Assembly (NCBI GenBank): GCA_018268315.1
Contig: JAFDWU010000002.1
Span: 409,115 to 473,114, forward strand
Origin: Armatimonadota bacterium
GTDB taxonomy: Bacteria; Armatimonadota; Fimbriimonadia; Fimbriimonadales; Fimbriimonadaceae
DNA length: 64,000 nt
Direction of reading: 5' to 3'
In this document: in pieces, positions 16,832-26,301 of the stretch
How the letters are laid out: each line of letters starts with the position of its first letter
How positions within the stretch are numbered: position 1 is the first letter of the stretch
Translations under genes and position numbers: made by a program
The notes under the pieces: generated by a model
Told to the model about the DNA's origin: nothing
Database searches by the model: none
The model's input: the letters and a program-made list of their open reading frames with translations, nothing else

Positions 16832-17779
16832 ATGAATGTTGAGGAGGCCGGAAGGGCCATTAGCGCGGAAGTTGGCAAAGTCATTTCCGGTCAATTCGAA
16901 GTTATAGAGCAGTTGCTCGTGGCCATCCTTGCCGATGGGCATGTGCTGCTGGAGGGCGTTCCCGGCGTCGCGAAGACGCTGATGGTGCGCTCGCTTGCGC
17001 GCGCGATGAGCCTAGAGTATGGGCGCATCCAGTTCACGCCAGACCTGATGCCTAGCGACGTCATCGGCACCATGGTGCTGAACCAGAAGACATCCGAATT
17101 TGAACTAAGAACCGGCCCAGTTTTTGTTGGCATTTTGCTGGCAGATGAAATCAACCGCACGCCGCCCAAGACCCAATCGGCACTGCTGGAAGCGATGGAG
17201 GAGCGCAAGGTCACGTTGGACGGTAAACCACTTGATCTTCCTAAACCGTTCCTCGTCTTCGCCACCCAAAACCCAATCGATTTTGAAGGCACCTACCCCT
17301 TACCCGAAGCGCAGCAAGACCGGTTCCTTCTGAAAGTTCTGGTTGACTATCCAGAGCCCGCTCAGGAAATCGAAGTGCTGAAGCGGCACCATAGCGGTTT
17401 CAAGCCGCAGAACCTTGACGAAGCGGGAATAAAACACGTTCTTTCCGGCGAGCAGCTTGATGAATTGCGTAAGCAGGTGCAAGGTGTCACCGTTGAGGAC
17501 AAAAGCTTCGACTACATCCAGGCCATCGTCGCAGCGACTCGAAAGTCGCACGATATCCTGGTGGGCGCCTCTCCTCGCGCTGGCATCGCGCTGCTGAACT
17601 GCGGCAAAGCAATTGCCGCCTTGCGCGGACGGGCATATGTGATTCCGGACGACATCAAGCAGCTTTCTCTCGGCGTGCTACGGCACCGTATCCTGCTTCG
17701 GCCGGAGGCTGAACTGGAAGGATTAACCGCAGATCGCGTACTTACCGCTCTTGTGGAAGCGCAACCGGTTCCCCGATAA
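16832..17779 (+). CDS. MoxR-family AAA+ ATPase
   Basis: MoxR ATPases act as chaperones or activators, often with von Willebrand factor A partners. The 315 residues hold Walker A GVPGVAKT (42-49), Walker B ILLADEINR (about 106-114), ATQNPIDFEGTYPLPEAQQDRFL (sensor 1 and arginine region, given here in family order) and the C-terminal lid with PRAGIALL. No VWA, DUF58 or transglutaminase gene follows, although these are the usual neighbours; the next genes encode an ABC exporter. GATAAT ends 9 bases before the ATG and there is no Shine-Dalgarno sequence. Confidence 0.94.
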   Translation: MNVEEAGRAISAEVGKVISGQFEVIEQLLVAILADGHVLLEGVPGVAKTLMVRSLARAMSLEYGRIQFTPDLMPSDVIGTMVLNQKTSEFELRTGPVFVGILLADEINRTPPKTQSALLEAMEERKVTLDGKPLDLPKPFLVFATQNPIDFEGTYPLPEAQQDRFLLKVLVDYPEPAQEIEVLKRHHSGFKPQNLDEAGIKHVLSGEQLDELRKQVQGVTVEDKSFDYIQAIVAATRKSHDILVGASPRAGIALLNCGKAIAALRGRAYVIPDDIKQLSLGVLRHRILLRPEAELEGLTADRVLTALVEAQPVPR

Positions 17780-17797
17780 CGACGTTGAGGAAGTAGG

Positions 17798-18541
17798 TTG
17801 CTTCAAACTTTTCAGCTCGTTAAGCAATACAAGAAACATCGCGCGCTCGATGGCCTTGACCTCACGTTGAACCCGGGTGAAATTGTTGGGTTGCTTGGCC
17901 CGAACGGCGCGGGCAAGACCACAGCTTTACGCTGCATCGCGGGGATTTTGCGTCCCACTTCTGGGCAAGTGTTGATCAACGGCTTTGATGTAGTGGCTGA
18001 CCAGGCCAAGGCCAAAGCGGGGCTCGCATTCGTTCCTGAAGTCCCTTCCCTTTACGAATTGCTAACCGTCGATGAGCACCTGCGCTTCGTTGCCATGTGC
18101 TTCAAAACGCTGGATACCTACGAGGCAAAACGAGATGAACTCCTCACTCGCTATGCCTTGATGGAGAAGAAGGACGCATTGGTTGCCACCCTCTCGAAGG
18201 GTATGCGGCAGAAGCTGTCAGTCGCCTGCGCAATGATTCACAACGCGAACGTGTTCCTGTTCGATGAGCCGATGATCGGCATCGACCCGGCCGGCGTTGC
18301 GGAGCTAAAGCAAGAGATGCTGCGAGTGAAAGAGAGCGGCGCATCGATTCTGGTGTCCACCCACTTGCTCGATACTGCGGAGAAGCTCTGTGATCGCGTG
18401 ATCATTCTCGCCCGTGGGCGTAAGGTCGCGGAAGGCACTCTTGAGCAACTGCGCTTGCTCAGCGGCAGCGAGGGCCGCAGCCTTGAGGATGTATTCCTCA
18501 AGCTCACATCAGAAAGCAATGCAAGCTTTGATCTTTCTTAG
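17798..18541 (+). CDS. ABC transporter ATP-binding protein (ABC-2 exporter type)
   Basis: Cytoplasmic ATPase for the permease encoded next. 247 residues: Walker A GPNGAGKT (34-41), Q-loop region VPEVPSLYELLTVDEHL, signature LSKGMRQKLSVACA (a KGMRQK variant common in ABC-2 exporters), Walker B VFLFDEPMIGIDP and switch His in LVSTHLLDTAEKLCDR. Translation begins at TTG 17798 with GAGG 7 bases upstream, 18 bases after moxR. The end overlaps the permease gene by 23 bases, which is strong evidence that the two proteins work together. Confidence 0.94.
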   Translation: MLQTFQLVKQYKKHRALDGLDLTLNPGEIVGLLGPNGAGKTTALRCIAGILRPTSGQVLINGFDVVADQAKAKAGLAFVPEVPSLYELLTVDEHLRFVAMCFKTLDTYEAKRDELLTRYALMEKKDALVATLSKGMRQKLSVACAMIHNANVFLFDEPMIGIDPAGVAELKQEMLRVKESGASILVSTHLLDTAEKLCDRVIILARGRKVAEGTLEQLRLLSGSEGRSLEDVFLKLTSESNASFDLS

Positions 18542-20213
18542 TGTTCGTTCTATTTTGAACGGAGTAAAGCGCGCGGTCACCGATGCCAAGCGGCTGATCG
18601 GGCTAATTTTTCTTATCGGATACTACATATATCTCTTCGGAATGCGGTTCATTATTGGGTCGCCGAGTTCACCAGGACGATTCCCGGCCGGCAGCGGGCG
18701 TTTCCACATGCCGGAACCAGCGCAGATTCAAGGCACGCTGTTCATCCTTTTCGCCGGGCTCTCGCTCATCTTCAGTTTGATGGGATCGGTAAGGACGCTT
18801 GTGAGGGCGCCCGATGTGGATGTGCTCTTCCCAACGCCGGTTTCGCCGAAGACCGTGCTCGCATTCAAGATGTTCAGGGAATACCTAGCGACTCTGCTCC
18901 TCCCGCTCATTTTTGGGTTGCTGTCCTGGCGCAACACAAAGAACATCGTGCTTTCCGCGTTCCGAGATTTTCCTGAAAGCGGTGGCATGGCGTTCCGAGC
19001 CCTAACGATCGCGTTCCTCCTCCTATCGCTCTTCTGGGTTTGCACAAATCAGGCAATCAGCCTGTTCATTAACCGATCCGATGAGAGCAGCGACCGGCGA
19101 CGTAAAGCCTGGATTGCATTCACCATCGGCGCACAAGTCTTTAATGTCGCTTATATATGGTTTCGCATCTATTCCCACGCGGGATTCTTTGAGATCGCAA
19201 ACGATCCGATCCTGCGCATTCTCTTCTTCCCGGCCACCCTCGCCAGCTCAATCGTCGCCGGCCCCTTAACTAGCAACATGCTCCTCAGCTACTCCTGCGT
19301 GGTCTTGCTCATGGGCCTAACCGCGTTTGCACTGTGGCTCGCAATGGCTCAGTCGCCTTGGATGTACGACCAGGCCGCGACGATGAGCGAGTCGGTCAAT
19401 ACGAGAAGGGCGCTGCAAAGGCAGGGAGACGCCGCCTCACTCATCGCCGAACATGTGCGCTCAGGCAAGATGAAGTATCGAACCGAGCGATGGTACACCC
19501 GGCTCAGGTTCAACGGCCCCGGGGGGCTGATTTGGAAGCAACTCGTTCTCCAAATCCGCACGATCGGGCTAATGGTTGGCATTCTCAGCACAGTTGCGCT
19601 TTTCGTTGGCGGATTGATTTTGTATGGCATGTCCACCGATAACCCAGAGGCCGTGCAGGCGGCCTCTGGCAATATCTTTTTTGCGGTAGGCATGGTGGGC
19701 ACGTTCATCATCACCACCACCGCCTCGCAGATGACCTTCATGGAGGTGCTAAGGCGCGTCGATCTCCAGAAGCCCCTACCCTTTGCCCCGCCAACCATCA
19801 TCGCCTACGAAATCATCTCGAACGGGATTCTTGTTCTGCCTCTCCTGACAGCCAATTTCCTTGCTGCCCTCGTCGTCAATTGGCAGAACTGGCCGGCAGC
19901 GCTCGGCACTCTCATTGCTGGGCCGGGCACAGCAATCTGGCTGTCCAGCGTGATTTTCCTAATCACCATCCTTTTTCCTGACTTGGACGACCCCACCCAA
20001 CGAGGTTTTCGCGGCGTGATGAGCCTGATTGCCCTTGCAGTTCTTGCAATCCCGGGAGCTGCGGCTTTTGGTGGGGCCCTTTTCCTTCTGCGTGGCTCAC
20101 CGTACGCGATCTTGGTTGCAGCAGCAGCCCTCGGCGTCATTCAACTGCTGATGGCGCTTGCAATATCGATCGCCGGAGGCGGCATGTACGGTTCTTTCAA
20201 CCCAAGCGAGTAG
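18519..20213 (+). CDS. ABC exporter membrane permease (putative ABC exporter family)
   Basis: 564 residues, strongly hydrophobic, with about ten to twelve membrane helices (for example GLIFLIGYYIYLFGM, LFILFAGLSLIFSLMGS, FLLLSLFWVCTNQ, TVALFVGGLILYGM and the C-terminal LIALAVLAIPGAAAFGGALFLL). The segment APDVDVLFPTPVSPKTVLAFKM resembles the cytosolic motif of two-subunit exporters of unknown substrate in Gram-positive bacteria. ATG 18519 lies within the 3' end of the ATPase gene; the frame extends further upstream only as antisense-like low-quality sequence. Substrate unknown. Confidence 0.8.
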   Translation: MQALIFLSVRSILNGVKRAVTDAKRLIGLIFLIGYYIYLFGMRFIIGSPSSPGRFPAGSGRFHMPEPAQIQGTLFILFAGLSLIFSLMGSVRTLVRAPDVDVLFPTPVSPKTVLAFKMFREYLATLLLPLIFGLLSWRNTKNIVLSAFRDFPESGGMAFRALTIAFLLLSLFWVCTNQAISLFINRSDESSDRRRKAWIAFTIGAQVFNVAYIWFRIYSHAGFFEIANDPILRILFFPATLASSIVAGPLTSNMLLSYSCVVLLMGLTAFALWLAMAQSPWMYDQAATMSESVNTRRALQRQGDAASLIAEHVRSGKMKYRTERWYTRLRFNGPGGLIWKQLVLQIRTIGLMVGILSTVALFVGGLILYGMSTDNPEAVQAASGNIFFAVGMVGTFIITTTASQMTFMEVLRRVDLQKPLPFAPPTIIAYEIISNGILVLPLLTANFLAALVVNWQNWPAALGTLIAGPGTAIWLSSVIFLITILFPDLDDPTQRGFRGVMSLIALAVLAIPGAAAFGGALFLLRGSPYAILVAAAALGVIQLLMALAISIAGGGMYGSFNPSE

Positions 20214-20263
20214 AATCTGTCGGGAACTCCTGAGCGTCAAGGAATGTTCAGGCAACCGACGGT

Positions 20264-21364
20264 ATGCGAGGATCAACGAAAGGCATTATAGTTTTCGCGG
20301 TGGGCATTGGCGCCGCCTATGGTGGCTGGAACATGTACGCCGGCTACAGGGTTGCGAACATGCACTTCGATCCCATCAAACCAGGTCGCGTGAATCTTCT
20401 CGGCGTTGAACTCAAGAGTGGATTCCGGATCATTGTCGCAAACCAGATGGCCCAGCTTGTGCAAGGCGCAAGCACGAAGATGGGAAGCGCTTCCGCTGAG
20501 GGCGAATCGGACGAAGGCTCGAAGAAGCGCCTGAAGATCAAGGAAATGCTTCAATCGTTGCAAGGCAACGAGGAAGCGCTCGGCGAGTTTGTCGCATCCG
20601 TAAACGACCTCAAAGAAGAAGATTTGCCCGTCATCAAAATCATCTGGAAAGCTGAAGACTTAAAGAAAGCGCTTGATGGGGATGCAGCCCTTCAAGAGAA
20701 ACTGGTCAAAGACTTGAATGTAAAGCTCGACGGAACGCCCATCCCCGAGCTGCGAACTCGCGCGCTTGAAAATGGCATCTGCATCCAGCTTTCTGTGCCG
20801 GTCAGGACCAACGTCGGGGCCGAAGTCAAGACCCTTCACGGGAACGTCCTCATTCCTTTCAAGCCAAGGCTCATGCAAGCCGTAGAGGCGCGTTATCGTG
20901 ATAAAGCTGGAGCTGACAAGACAATGCAGCTAGGCTATTACCAAGAAGAGGCCAAGAATGTTCTTGAGGGGAAGAAAGAAAAGCAAGATGTAGCCAAGGA
21001 CATCCGGGCGCTTATCTCGCCCGAGAGCCTGACGAAGCTGTCCGATGAGCCAACCCGCATCCTCGAAAACGCGAAAGTCGTCATCAACGAGAGCATGGTT
21101 ACGAAGGCCACCCTCGAGACCGACGATACGAACGCAGGTAAGCGCTACACGCTCAACATTGGCCTAACGGAAGAGGGCGCTAATAGACTCTGGCAATATA
21201 GCAGGAATCGAGTAGGAAATCAGTTACTTCTGATTGTCAACGGTGCCGCGATTGCCGCGCCAAGGGTAGAACACGAATTAACTCAGCAACAGTTGCAAAT
21301 CACTCAGTTAGAGGATAAATGGCTCGCCGAATCAGCGGTAAACGAGATCAACAAGGGAAAATAG
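20264..21364 (+). CDS. Membrane-anchored protein with SecD-head-like domain, function unknown
   Basis: 366 residues. One N-terminal membrane segment (GIIVFAVGIGAAYGGWNMYAGY) is followed by PGRVNLLGVELKSGFRIIVANQ, which recalls the G.DL.GG..L start of SecD. The C-terminal part (LENAKVVINESMVTKATLETDD..., YTLNIGLTEEGANRLWQYSRNRVGNQLLLIVNGAAIAAPRV, here broken up) follows the SecD P1-head pattern of a product term, F..E.A..F...T....G..LAI.LDG.....P.V. The central part is charged and helical. It has no multi-span region, so it is not SecD itself. It sits between an ABC exporter and two lipoprotein genes; an envelope role is inferred. Confidence 0.6.
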   Translation: MRGSTKGIIVFAVGIGAAYGGWNMYAGYRVANMHFDPIKPGRVNLLGVELKSGFRIIVANQMAQLVQGASTKMGSASAEGESDEGSKKRLKIKEMLQSLQGNEEALGEFVASVNDLKEEDLPVIKIIWKAEDLKKALDGDAALQEKLVKDLNVKLDGTPIPELRTRALENGICIQLSVPVRTNVGAEVKTLHGNVLIPFKPRLMQAVEARYRDKAGADKTMQLGYYQEEAKNVLEGKKEKQDVAKDIRALISPESLTKLSDEPTRILENAKVVINESMVTKATLETDDTNAGKRYTLNIGLTEEGANRLWQYSRNRVGNQLLLIVNGAAIAAPRVEHELTQQQLQITQLEDKWLAESAVNEINKGK

Positions 21365-21374
21365 TAAACACTAT

Positions 21375-22151
21375 ATGAATATCCGTACCAGTGCAATTTC
21401 AATTTTAGCGGCCGTCGCGGTGGTGGGATGCCAATCTGGCTCAACCAGCGGAGATACAGCCGGCGCCAAAGGCGGATCAGCCGCCTCCACTGAAGCCAAA
21501 GTCGCTCCCGTCGATCTCGCTTCGCTGACTGCAGAGACATTGATGCCCTTCCAAGAAGGCAACCAATGGGTCTACGAAGTCGAAACCACCATCCAGGCGG
21601 GCAACAACCGCCGCACCAACCAAGCCAACCTGACCTACAAGATCGTTAAGGTGGAGAAAGATGGCGATGGCACCCTCGCGACATTTGAAATTTACAACGG
21701 CGATAAGCTCGCGGACAAGCAGGTTTGGCGTGAGGATGCAAAAGGTATCTATCAGGTGGCAATGGGCCAGGATCTGAAGAAATACACTTCCCCCCAGCCG
21801 ATGATCCTGTTCCCGGTTAAGGAAGGCGATACGTTCAGCTGGAAAGGGACGGGGCTTGTGCCAACGGGGAAGACGGGACCGATTGAAGCGCAAAACCATG
21901 TGTTGGGATCGCAAGAAGTCGATACACGAATGGGCCGTCTAGCAGGCGTTGCCATTGAAAGCACATCAAACTTCTCGTTCATGGCATCACCCGGAAAGGG
22001 CAAGCCTGAGCAATTGGTGAAAGGCAAGACGGACGGCACTGTTTGGCTTGCGCCCAAACTTGGCCTCATCCGCAGTGCTCAAAGAATCATGGCCGGTCAG
22101 GTTGGCTTTGCCCAAACCTTGCGCCTAAAATCCTTCACCGGAAAACAATGA
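21375..22151 (+). CDS. Lipoprotein, function unknown
   Basis: 258 residues. The N-terminus MNIRTSAISILAAVAVVGC is a lipoprotein signal with Cys19 as the lipidation site, followed by a Ser/Gly/Thr/Ala-rich linker (20-45). The body begins LMPFQEGNQWVYEVET, the pattern of many bacterial extracytoplasmic beta-sandwich proteins (YFPL..GN.W.Y), continues with alternating beta strands, and ends in VWLAPKLGLIRSAQRI, the usual close of such domains. No catalytic motif. The stop overlaps the start of the next lipoprotein gene (ATGA). Confidence 0.75.
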   Translation: MNIRTSAISILAAVAVVGCQSGSTSGDTAGAKGGSAASTEAKVAPVDLASLTAETLMPFQEGNQWVYEVETTIQAGNNRRTNQANLTYKIVKVEKDGDGTLATFEIYNGDKLADKQVWREDAKGIYQVAMGQDLKKYTSPQPMILFPVKEGDTFSWKGTGLVPTGKTGPIEAQNHVLGSQEVDTRMGRLAGVAIESTSNFSFMASPGKGKPEQLVKGKTDGTVWLAPKLGLIRSAQRIMAGQVGFAQTLRLKSFTGKQ

Positions 22152-22825
22152 CTTGGAGCCTTGCTCGCAGCTCCCTTTTAATCGCATTGGCGGTATCGGT
22201 AGGCCTGTGCTCCACTCTTTCCTGCACCAAGAAGAGTGGAGCGCCTACGCCGACTGGTGAAGACGGTCCCGATGCGGATGCCACTGCCGCTCCTCGTCAC
22301 CTTGGCGCATTGCCCAAAGATCTTTCTGAAATAAGCCTCACCCCCAAGGAAAAGGGCGCAATGCGGATATTGGCGTTTGGCAAGAAGATCCCGGTGGATT
22401 TCAACTGGGCGAAAGACCGTGAATCCATGACCTTGGAGTTGTGGGCCGATGAGGAGCGGATCGACCGCGAAGTTTTTGCCGAATCCGCCGCCGGTATCGC
22501 GCTCGTGGACGGATCAGACAGCGCGTTTAATCCGCCTATCCCTCTGCTCCCAAAATCCGGTGCAGTGACAGGCAGTGTAGCGTGGAAGGGCGCCTCCCGG
22601 TTCAACAACCTAAACCTTGCGGGCGAAGCCAAAGTGAGCTACCAGCCGGATACGGCGACGGTAGGCATCGATCAAGTGAGCGGGCTCAGGGTGCAAGTGG
22701 ACTTGACTGTTGACACTGGCAAAGGAACAAGCAAGAGGGTGTTCAAGTATTGGTTTTCGCCCGGCCTAGGTCTCGTGAAACGAGACATCGAAAAGGGCGT
22801 CTCGATTGAACGGTCTGACTTATGA
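22148..22825 (+). CDS. Lipoprotein, function unknown
   Basis: 225 residues starting at ATG 22148, which overlaps the upstream stop by ATGA. The signal MTWSLARSSLLIALAVSVGLCSTLSC ends in a lipobox-like STLSC. An acidic linker (GEDGPDADATAAP) follows, then a beta-rich domain ending WFSPGLGLVKRDIEKG. That end resembles the WLAPKLGLIRS end of the preceding protein, so the two may be distant relatives. Its TGA overlaps the rodA start by another ATGA, forming a tightly coupled trio. Confidence 0.72.
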   Translation: MTWSLARSSLLIALAVSVGLCSTLSCTKKSGAPTPTGEDGPDADATAAPRHLGALPKDLSEISLTPKEKGAMRILAFGKKIPVDFNWAKDRESMTLELWADEERIDREVFAESAAGIALVDGSDSAFNPPIPLLPKSGAVTGSVAWKGASRFNNLNLAGEAKVSYQPDTATVGIDQVSGLRVQVDLTVDTGKGTSKRVFKYWFSPGLGLVKRDIEKGVSIERSDL

Positions 22826-23958
22826 CGGCGACTAATCTTCCCCCGGGTGGCATGACCGTTCAGCGGGGAAAGCGCGATCTCTTTCGCATTAGCGATCCCT
22901 TCTTGCTGCTTTCTGCGGCTATCCTCATCGCCTTCGGACTCGCCCTAATCTTCAGTGAGGGCTTCAGCCGAGGAGACCTGAGCAGTTTTCGCAAGCAGAT
23001 GGTGTTCTTTGCGATCGGGCTCATCCCTTTCGGGCTATTCCTACGCATCCATCCAAGATCTTGGATTCACCTCAGTTCCTACCTTTATGGCCTCAACCTG
23101 CTGATGCTAAGTGCTGTGCTGGTCGTGGGCAGGCGATCGCATAACGCGCAAAGGTGGATTGAGTTTCACGGCTTCGAGTTTCAGCCAAGCGAAATGGCCA
23201 AGCTGCTGATCATCCTCACTCTTGCCGCCTTCTTCCTCAATCGGCGGGATCAAATCCACAAGTTCTCGACGTTTGCCTTGTCCTTCCTGCACGTCCTTGT
23301 GCCTCTGGTGCTCATCATGAAGCAACCAAGCCTCGGAGCGTCCTTGGTTCTGCTTGCCACCTGGCTTTCAATCTGTTTGGTCGCCCAGGTTCCCTTGAAA
23401 TTTGTTTTAGGCTCCGGCGGCGCAATTGTCCTGATGCTTGTGATGGCGATTCAATTTCAGTGGCTGAAGCCTTACCAGTTGGAACGGGTCGAGGGCTTGA
23501 TGCATGGCAACAGCCAATCAAACAAGTATCAGGCGTTACGCGCCGAGATCGCATTTGGTTCCGGCGGGCTTGGAGGCACGGGATACCTAAAGGGCGAGCA
23601 GAAGCGGGGCGGCTACATCCCGGAACAAAACACGGACTTCATCTTCACCGTTATGGGCGAGGAGGGTGGATTGGTGGGCTGCACGCTCGTGCTTGCCGCG
23701 TTTGGATTTCTCTTCTACCGCATTTGGCTCGTGGTGGTAGGAACACAAGACCTGTACTACCGGATGATCGCCGCCGGCATTCTCGGCCTTCTCGCTTTCC
23801 ACACTTTTGTTAATCTAGGGATGGTGCTCCAACTGCTGCCCGTTGTTGGGCAATGGCTGCCATTCTTAAGCTACGGAGGAACCGCACTATGGTTATGCAT
23901 GGCGTGCATTGGATTGCTTCTGAGCGTTCGATCCCAAGAAATACCGAAAATGTATTAG
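22822..23958 (+). CDS. rodA: RodA/FtsW-family SEDS peptidoglycan glycosyltransferase
   Basis: Integral membrane polymerase of peptidoglycan in the elongation (RodA) or division (FtsW) machinery. The 378 residues give about ten membrane helices with the SEDS landmarks NAQRWIEFHGFEFQPSEMAKLLIIL, KQPSLGASLVLLATW (with the catalytic-site Asp position occupied by Ser in QPSLG, usually QPDLG), GSGGLGGTGYLKGEQKRGGYIPEQNTDFIFTVMGEE in family order, and FLSYGGTALW. GEQK...IPE.NTDFIF is RodA-like. No class B PBP gene is adjacent. Start ATG 22822 overlaps the lipoprotein stop. Confidence 0.9.
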   Translation: MTATNLPPGGMTVQRGKRDLFRISDPFLLLSAAILIAFGLALIFSEGFSRGDLSSFRKQMVFFAIGLIPFGLFLRIHPRSWIHLSSYLYGLNLLMLSAVLVVGRRSHNAQRWIEFHGFEFQPSEMAKLLIILTLAAFFLNRRDQIHKFSTFALSFLHVLVPLVLIMKQPSLGASLVLLATWLSICLVAQVPLKFVLGSGGAIVLMLVMAIQFQWLKPYQLERVEGLMHGNSQSNKYQALRAEIAFGSGGLGGTGYLKGEQKRGGYIPEQNTDFIFTVMGEEGGLVGCTLVLAAFGFLFYRIWLVVVGTQDLYYRMIAAGILGLLAFHTFVNLGMVLQLLPVVGQWLPFLSYGGTALWLCMACIGLLLSVRSQEIPKMY

Positions 23959-24025
23959 CTCCTATACATTCCTGGCTGTATAATCGTCTTACTGCCAGGG
24001 ATTTGGTGGTAAGGAACATTTCAGG

Positions 24026-26203
24026 ATGAAAACCAGCACACGAACGCCGGTACGCCGTCGCGCTGAGCCGACCCCTCCCGCCCATCGAGGCTCCGAGTAT
24101 CTTGGCATCTTCGTTTTTGCCTTAGCGGTCATTACAGGATTGTCCCTGGTGCTGAGCAATACCGGCATCTTCGGCCAGTTCTTCTCCTCTGTTTTCAGCC
24201 TGTTTTTTGGCAAAGGCGCCTTTGCCGCGCCGGTGCTTATTGCCCTGATCGGCTATGCGATGATTTCCGGAAAGAAGGCGCTTACGCTTACGCACTTCAC
24301 TTTCGGGCTCATGCTCATCTTCCTATCCTTCCTCGGCGCGCTTGCGCGCGATGGCTCCGGCGACTTCTTGGATGTATCAAGTGCTTCCACCAGCGGAGGT
24401 TATGTAGGCGCAGTTATAGCATGGGCGTTTCACGGCCTCTTTGGTGAGGCGCGTTTCGTTGCGCTTGGTGCAGTCGGCATGGTTGGCATCCTTCTTTGCG
24501 CGAATATGTCGCTGAAGACCATGACTCGGTTCTTGGTAGACCATTCGCGAAATGCGCGCGCCGACCGCCCCGAGCGACCGTTAAAGCAAGCAAGCACCCA
24601 CGCCGTGGTTAGCCCTACTCAAGAGAGGATGGTTGGCAACTTCCGAGGCGACGACCAACCGGAGGAGGGCCGAGCAAAGCCAGCGCCTGTCTTCAAGGAG
24701 ACCGCTGCCCAGGCAAGCTACAACCTAGAAAGCGGGAGCCCGAAGGAGGGCTACCAACTGCCGCCTATTACTCTGCTTTCCGAACCGGCAAACCGGCCAA
24801 AGAGGAGTCAGCAGGAGATGCAGCGAAATATCGAGCGGCTTGAGGGGACGCTCGAAGAATTCGGCATCGATGCGAATGTTGTTGAGGTTGCCGCCGGCCC
24901 CACCGTCACCCGCTACGAAATCCAGCTTGGCCCCGGCATCAAGGTTTCTCGCATCGTTAACCTAGCCGATAACATCGCAATGAACCTAGCGGCATCGCAT
25001 GTGCGCGTTGAGGCGCCGATTCCTGGGAAGGCGGCGATTGGCGTTGAGGTTCCAAACGCCCAACCCAATCCGGTCCTGCTGAGAGAAGTCTGCGATAGCA
25101 AAGTGTTCATGGAGAGCGCTTCGCGCCTTACCATCGCGCTGGGCCAGGACGTCAGCGGCGAAAACAAGTTTGCCGATCTTACGCGGATGCCTCACCTATT
25201 GATCGGTGGCGCGACGAACAGCGGAAAGTCAATCGGCCTCACCAGCATCATCATGAGCCTGCTGGTGCGGAACACGCCAAAGGATGTCCGGATGGTGATG
25301 ATCGACCCTAAGCGGGTCGAGTTGACCATGTTCGACAACATCCCGCACTTGATGTGCCCGGTCATTCGAGATGTAAAGGAAGCACCCCTCGTTCTGCGCG
25401 CAGTTCAGCGCGAGATGGACCGCCGATACGATCTATTCTCCGAGAACTCGGTGCGAAACATTGAAGGCTGGAACGCCAAGGCCAGTTTCCAAGACAAGAT
25501 GCCCTACATTGTTGTGGTCATCGACGAGCTAGCCGATCTCATGATGCAGAGCGCGCAAGAGGTTGAAACCTCCATCTGTCGCCTAGCCCAGCTTGCGCGA
25601 GCAACGGGCATCCACCTGGTCATCGCCACCCAGAGGCCGTCTGTTGACGTCATCACGGGCACTATCAAGGCCAATATCGCTTCGCGCATCGCCTTCACGG
25701 TCTCGTCCCAGATTGACTCGCGGACGATTCTGGACCAAAAGGGCGCCGAATCCCTTATTGGCCGCGGCGACATGCTCTTTCTTCCGGTGGATGCCTCAAA
25801 GCCCGTGCGTATCCAAGGATGCTTTGTTTCAGAAGCCGAGATTGAGCGAGTGTGCAACTTCTGGCGCGCACAAGAAACGCCACACTTCACGCTTCAGCCG
25901 ATCGAGGATGTTCAGGACCCACGGCGTGAAGCAGGTGATATTGGCGACAATGCGGATCCCCTGTGGGAAGAGTCCGTCCGCTGGGTAGTGGACCGCGGAC
26001 AGGCATCGACATCAATGCTTCAACGCCGGTTCTCGATTGGATTCCAACGTGCGTCTAGGCTATTGGACCTAATGGAGGAACGCGGAGTTGTCGGCCAAAG
26101 AGATGGCCCTCGCCCCCGAGAAGTCCTTATTGGCCACAGTGATTTAGATTCCGTTTTCGGTGGCGGATCACGCTATGAGACCGGTTGGGTCGACGAAGAC
26201 TGA
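24026..26203 (+). CDS. ftsK: DNA translocase FtsK/SpoIIIE
   Basis: Pumps chromosomal DNA through the division septum. 725 residues: about four N-terminal membrane helices (to 170), a linker, the alpha/beta motor (IERLEGTLEEFGIDANVVEVAAGPTVTRYE region, Walker A GATNSGKS at about 394-401, Walker B YIVVVIDELADLMM, ARATGIHLVIATQRPSVDVITG) and a C-terminal winged-helix gamma domain (SMLQRRFSIGFQRASRLLDLMEE region) for oriented DNA recognition. TATAAT at about 23980 and AGG before the start give a normal leader, here containing an imperfect CCTGGC/GCCAGG inverted repeat around the -10. Confidence 0.96.
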   Translation: MKTSTRTPVRRRAEPTPPAHRGSEYLGIFVFALAVITGLSLVLSNTGIFGQFFSSVFSLFFGKGAFAAPVLIALIGYAMISGKKALTLTHFTFGLMLIFLSFLGALARDGSGDFLDVSSASTSGGYVGAVIAWAFHGLFGEARFVALGAVGMVGILLCANMSLKTMTRFLVDHSRNARADRPERPLKQASTHAVVSPTQERMVGNFRGDDQPEEGRAKPAPVFKETAAQASYNLESGSPKEGYQLPPITLLSEPANRPKRSQQEMQRNIERLEGTLEEFGIDANVVEVAAGPTVTRYEIQLGPGIKVSRIVNLADNIAMNLAASHVRVEAPIPGKAAIGVEVPNAQPNPVLLREVCDSKVFMESASRLTIALGQDVSGENKFADLTRMPHLLIGGATNSGKSIGLTSIIMSLLVRNTPKDVRMVMIDPKRVELTMFDNIPHLMCPVIRDVKEAPLVLRAVQREMDRRYDLFSENSVRNIEGWNAKASFQDKMPYIVVVIDELADLMMQSAQEVETSICRLAQLARATGIHLVIATQRPSVDVITGTIKANIASRIAFTVSSQIDSRTILDQKGAESLIGRGDMLFLPVDASKPVRIQGCFVSEAEIERVCNFWRAQETPHFTLQPIEDVQDPRREAGDIGDNADPLWEESVRWVVDRGQASTSMLQRRFSIGFQRASRLLDLMEERGVVGQRDGPRPREVLIGHSDLDSVFGGGSRYETGWVDED

Positions 26204-26301
26204 CATTTAAGTCGGATTTTCTGTGCTCACTTCATAATGCGCTGAACCATTGGGGTTACGAATCGTTCTAGGATTTGTATCCAATTTTTTGAGTTGATAT
26301 T

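Noticed and set aside
15913..16884. Longer N-terminus (start at 16884) for the rotamase
   Set aside because: It would overlap the start of the divergent moxR gene and place 38 residues before a clear signal peptide; ATG 16770 has AGGTG upstream.
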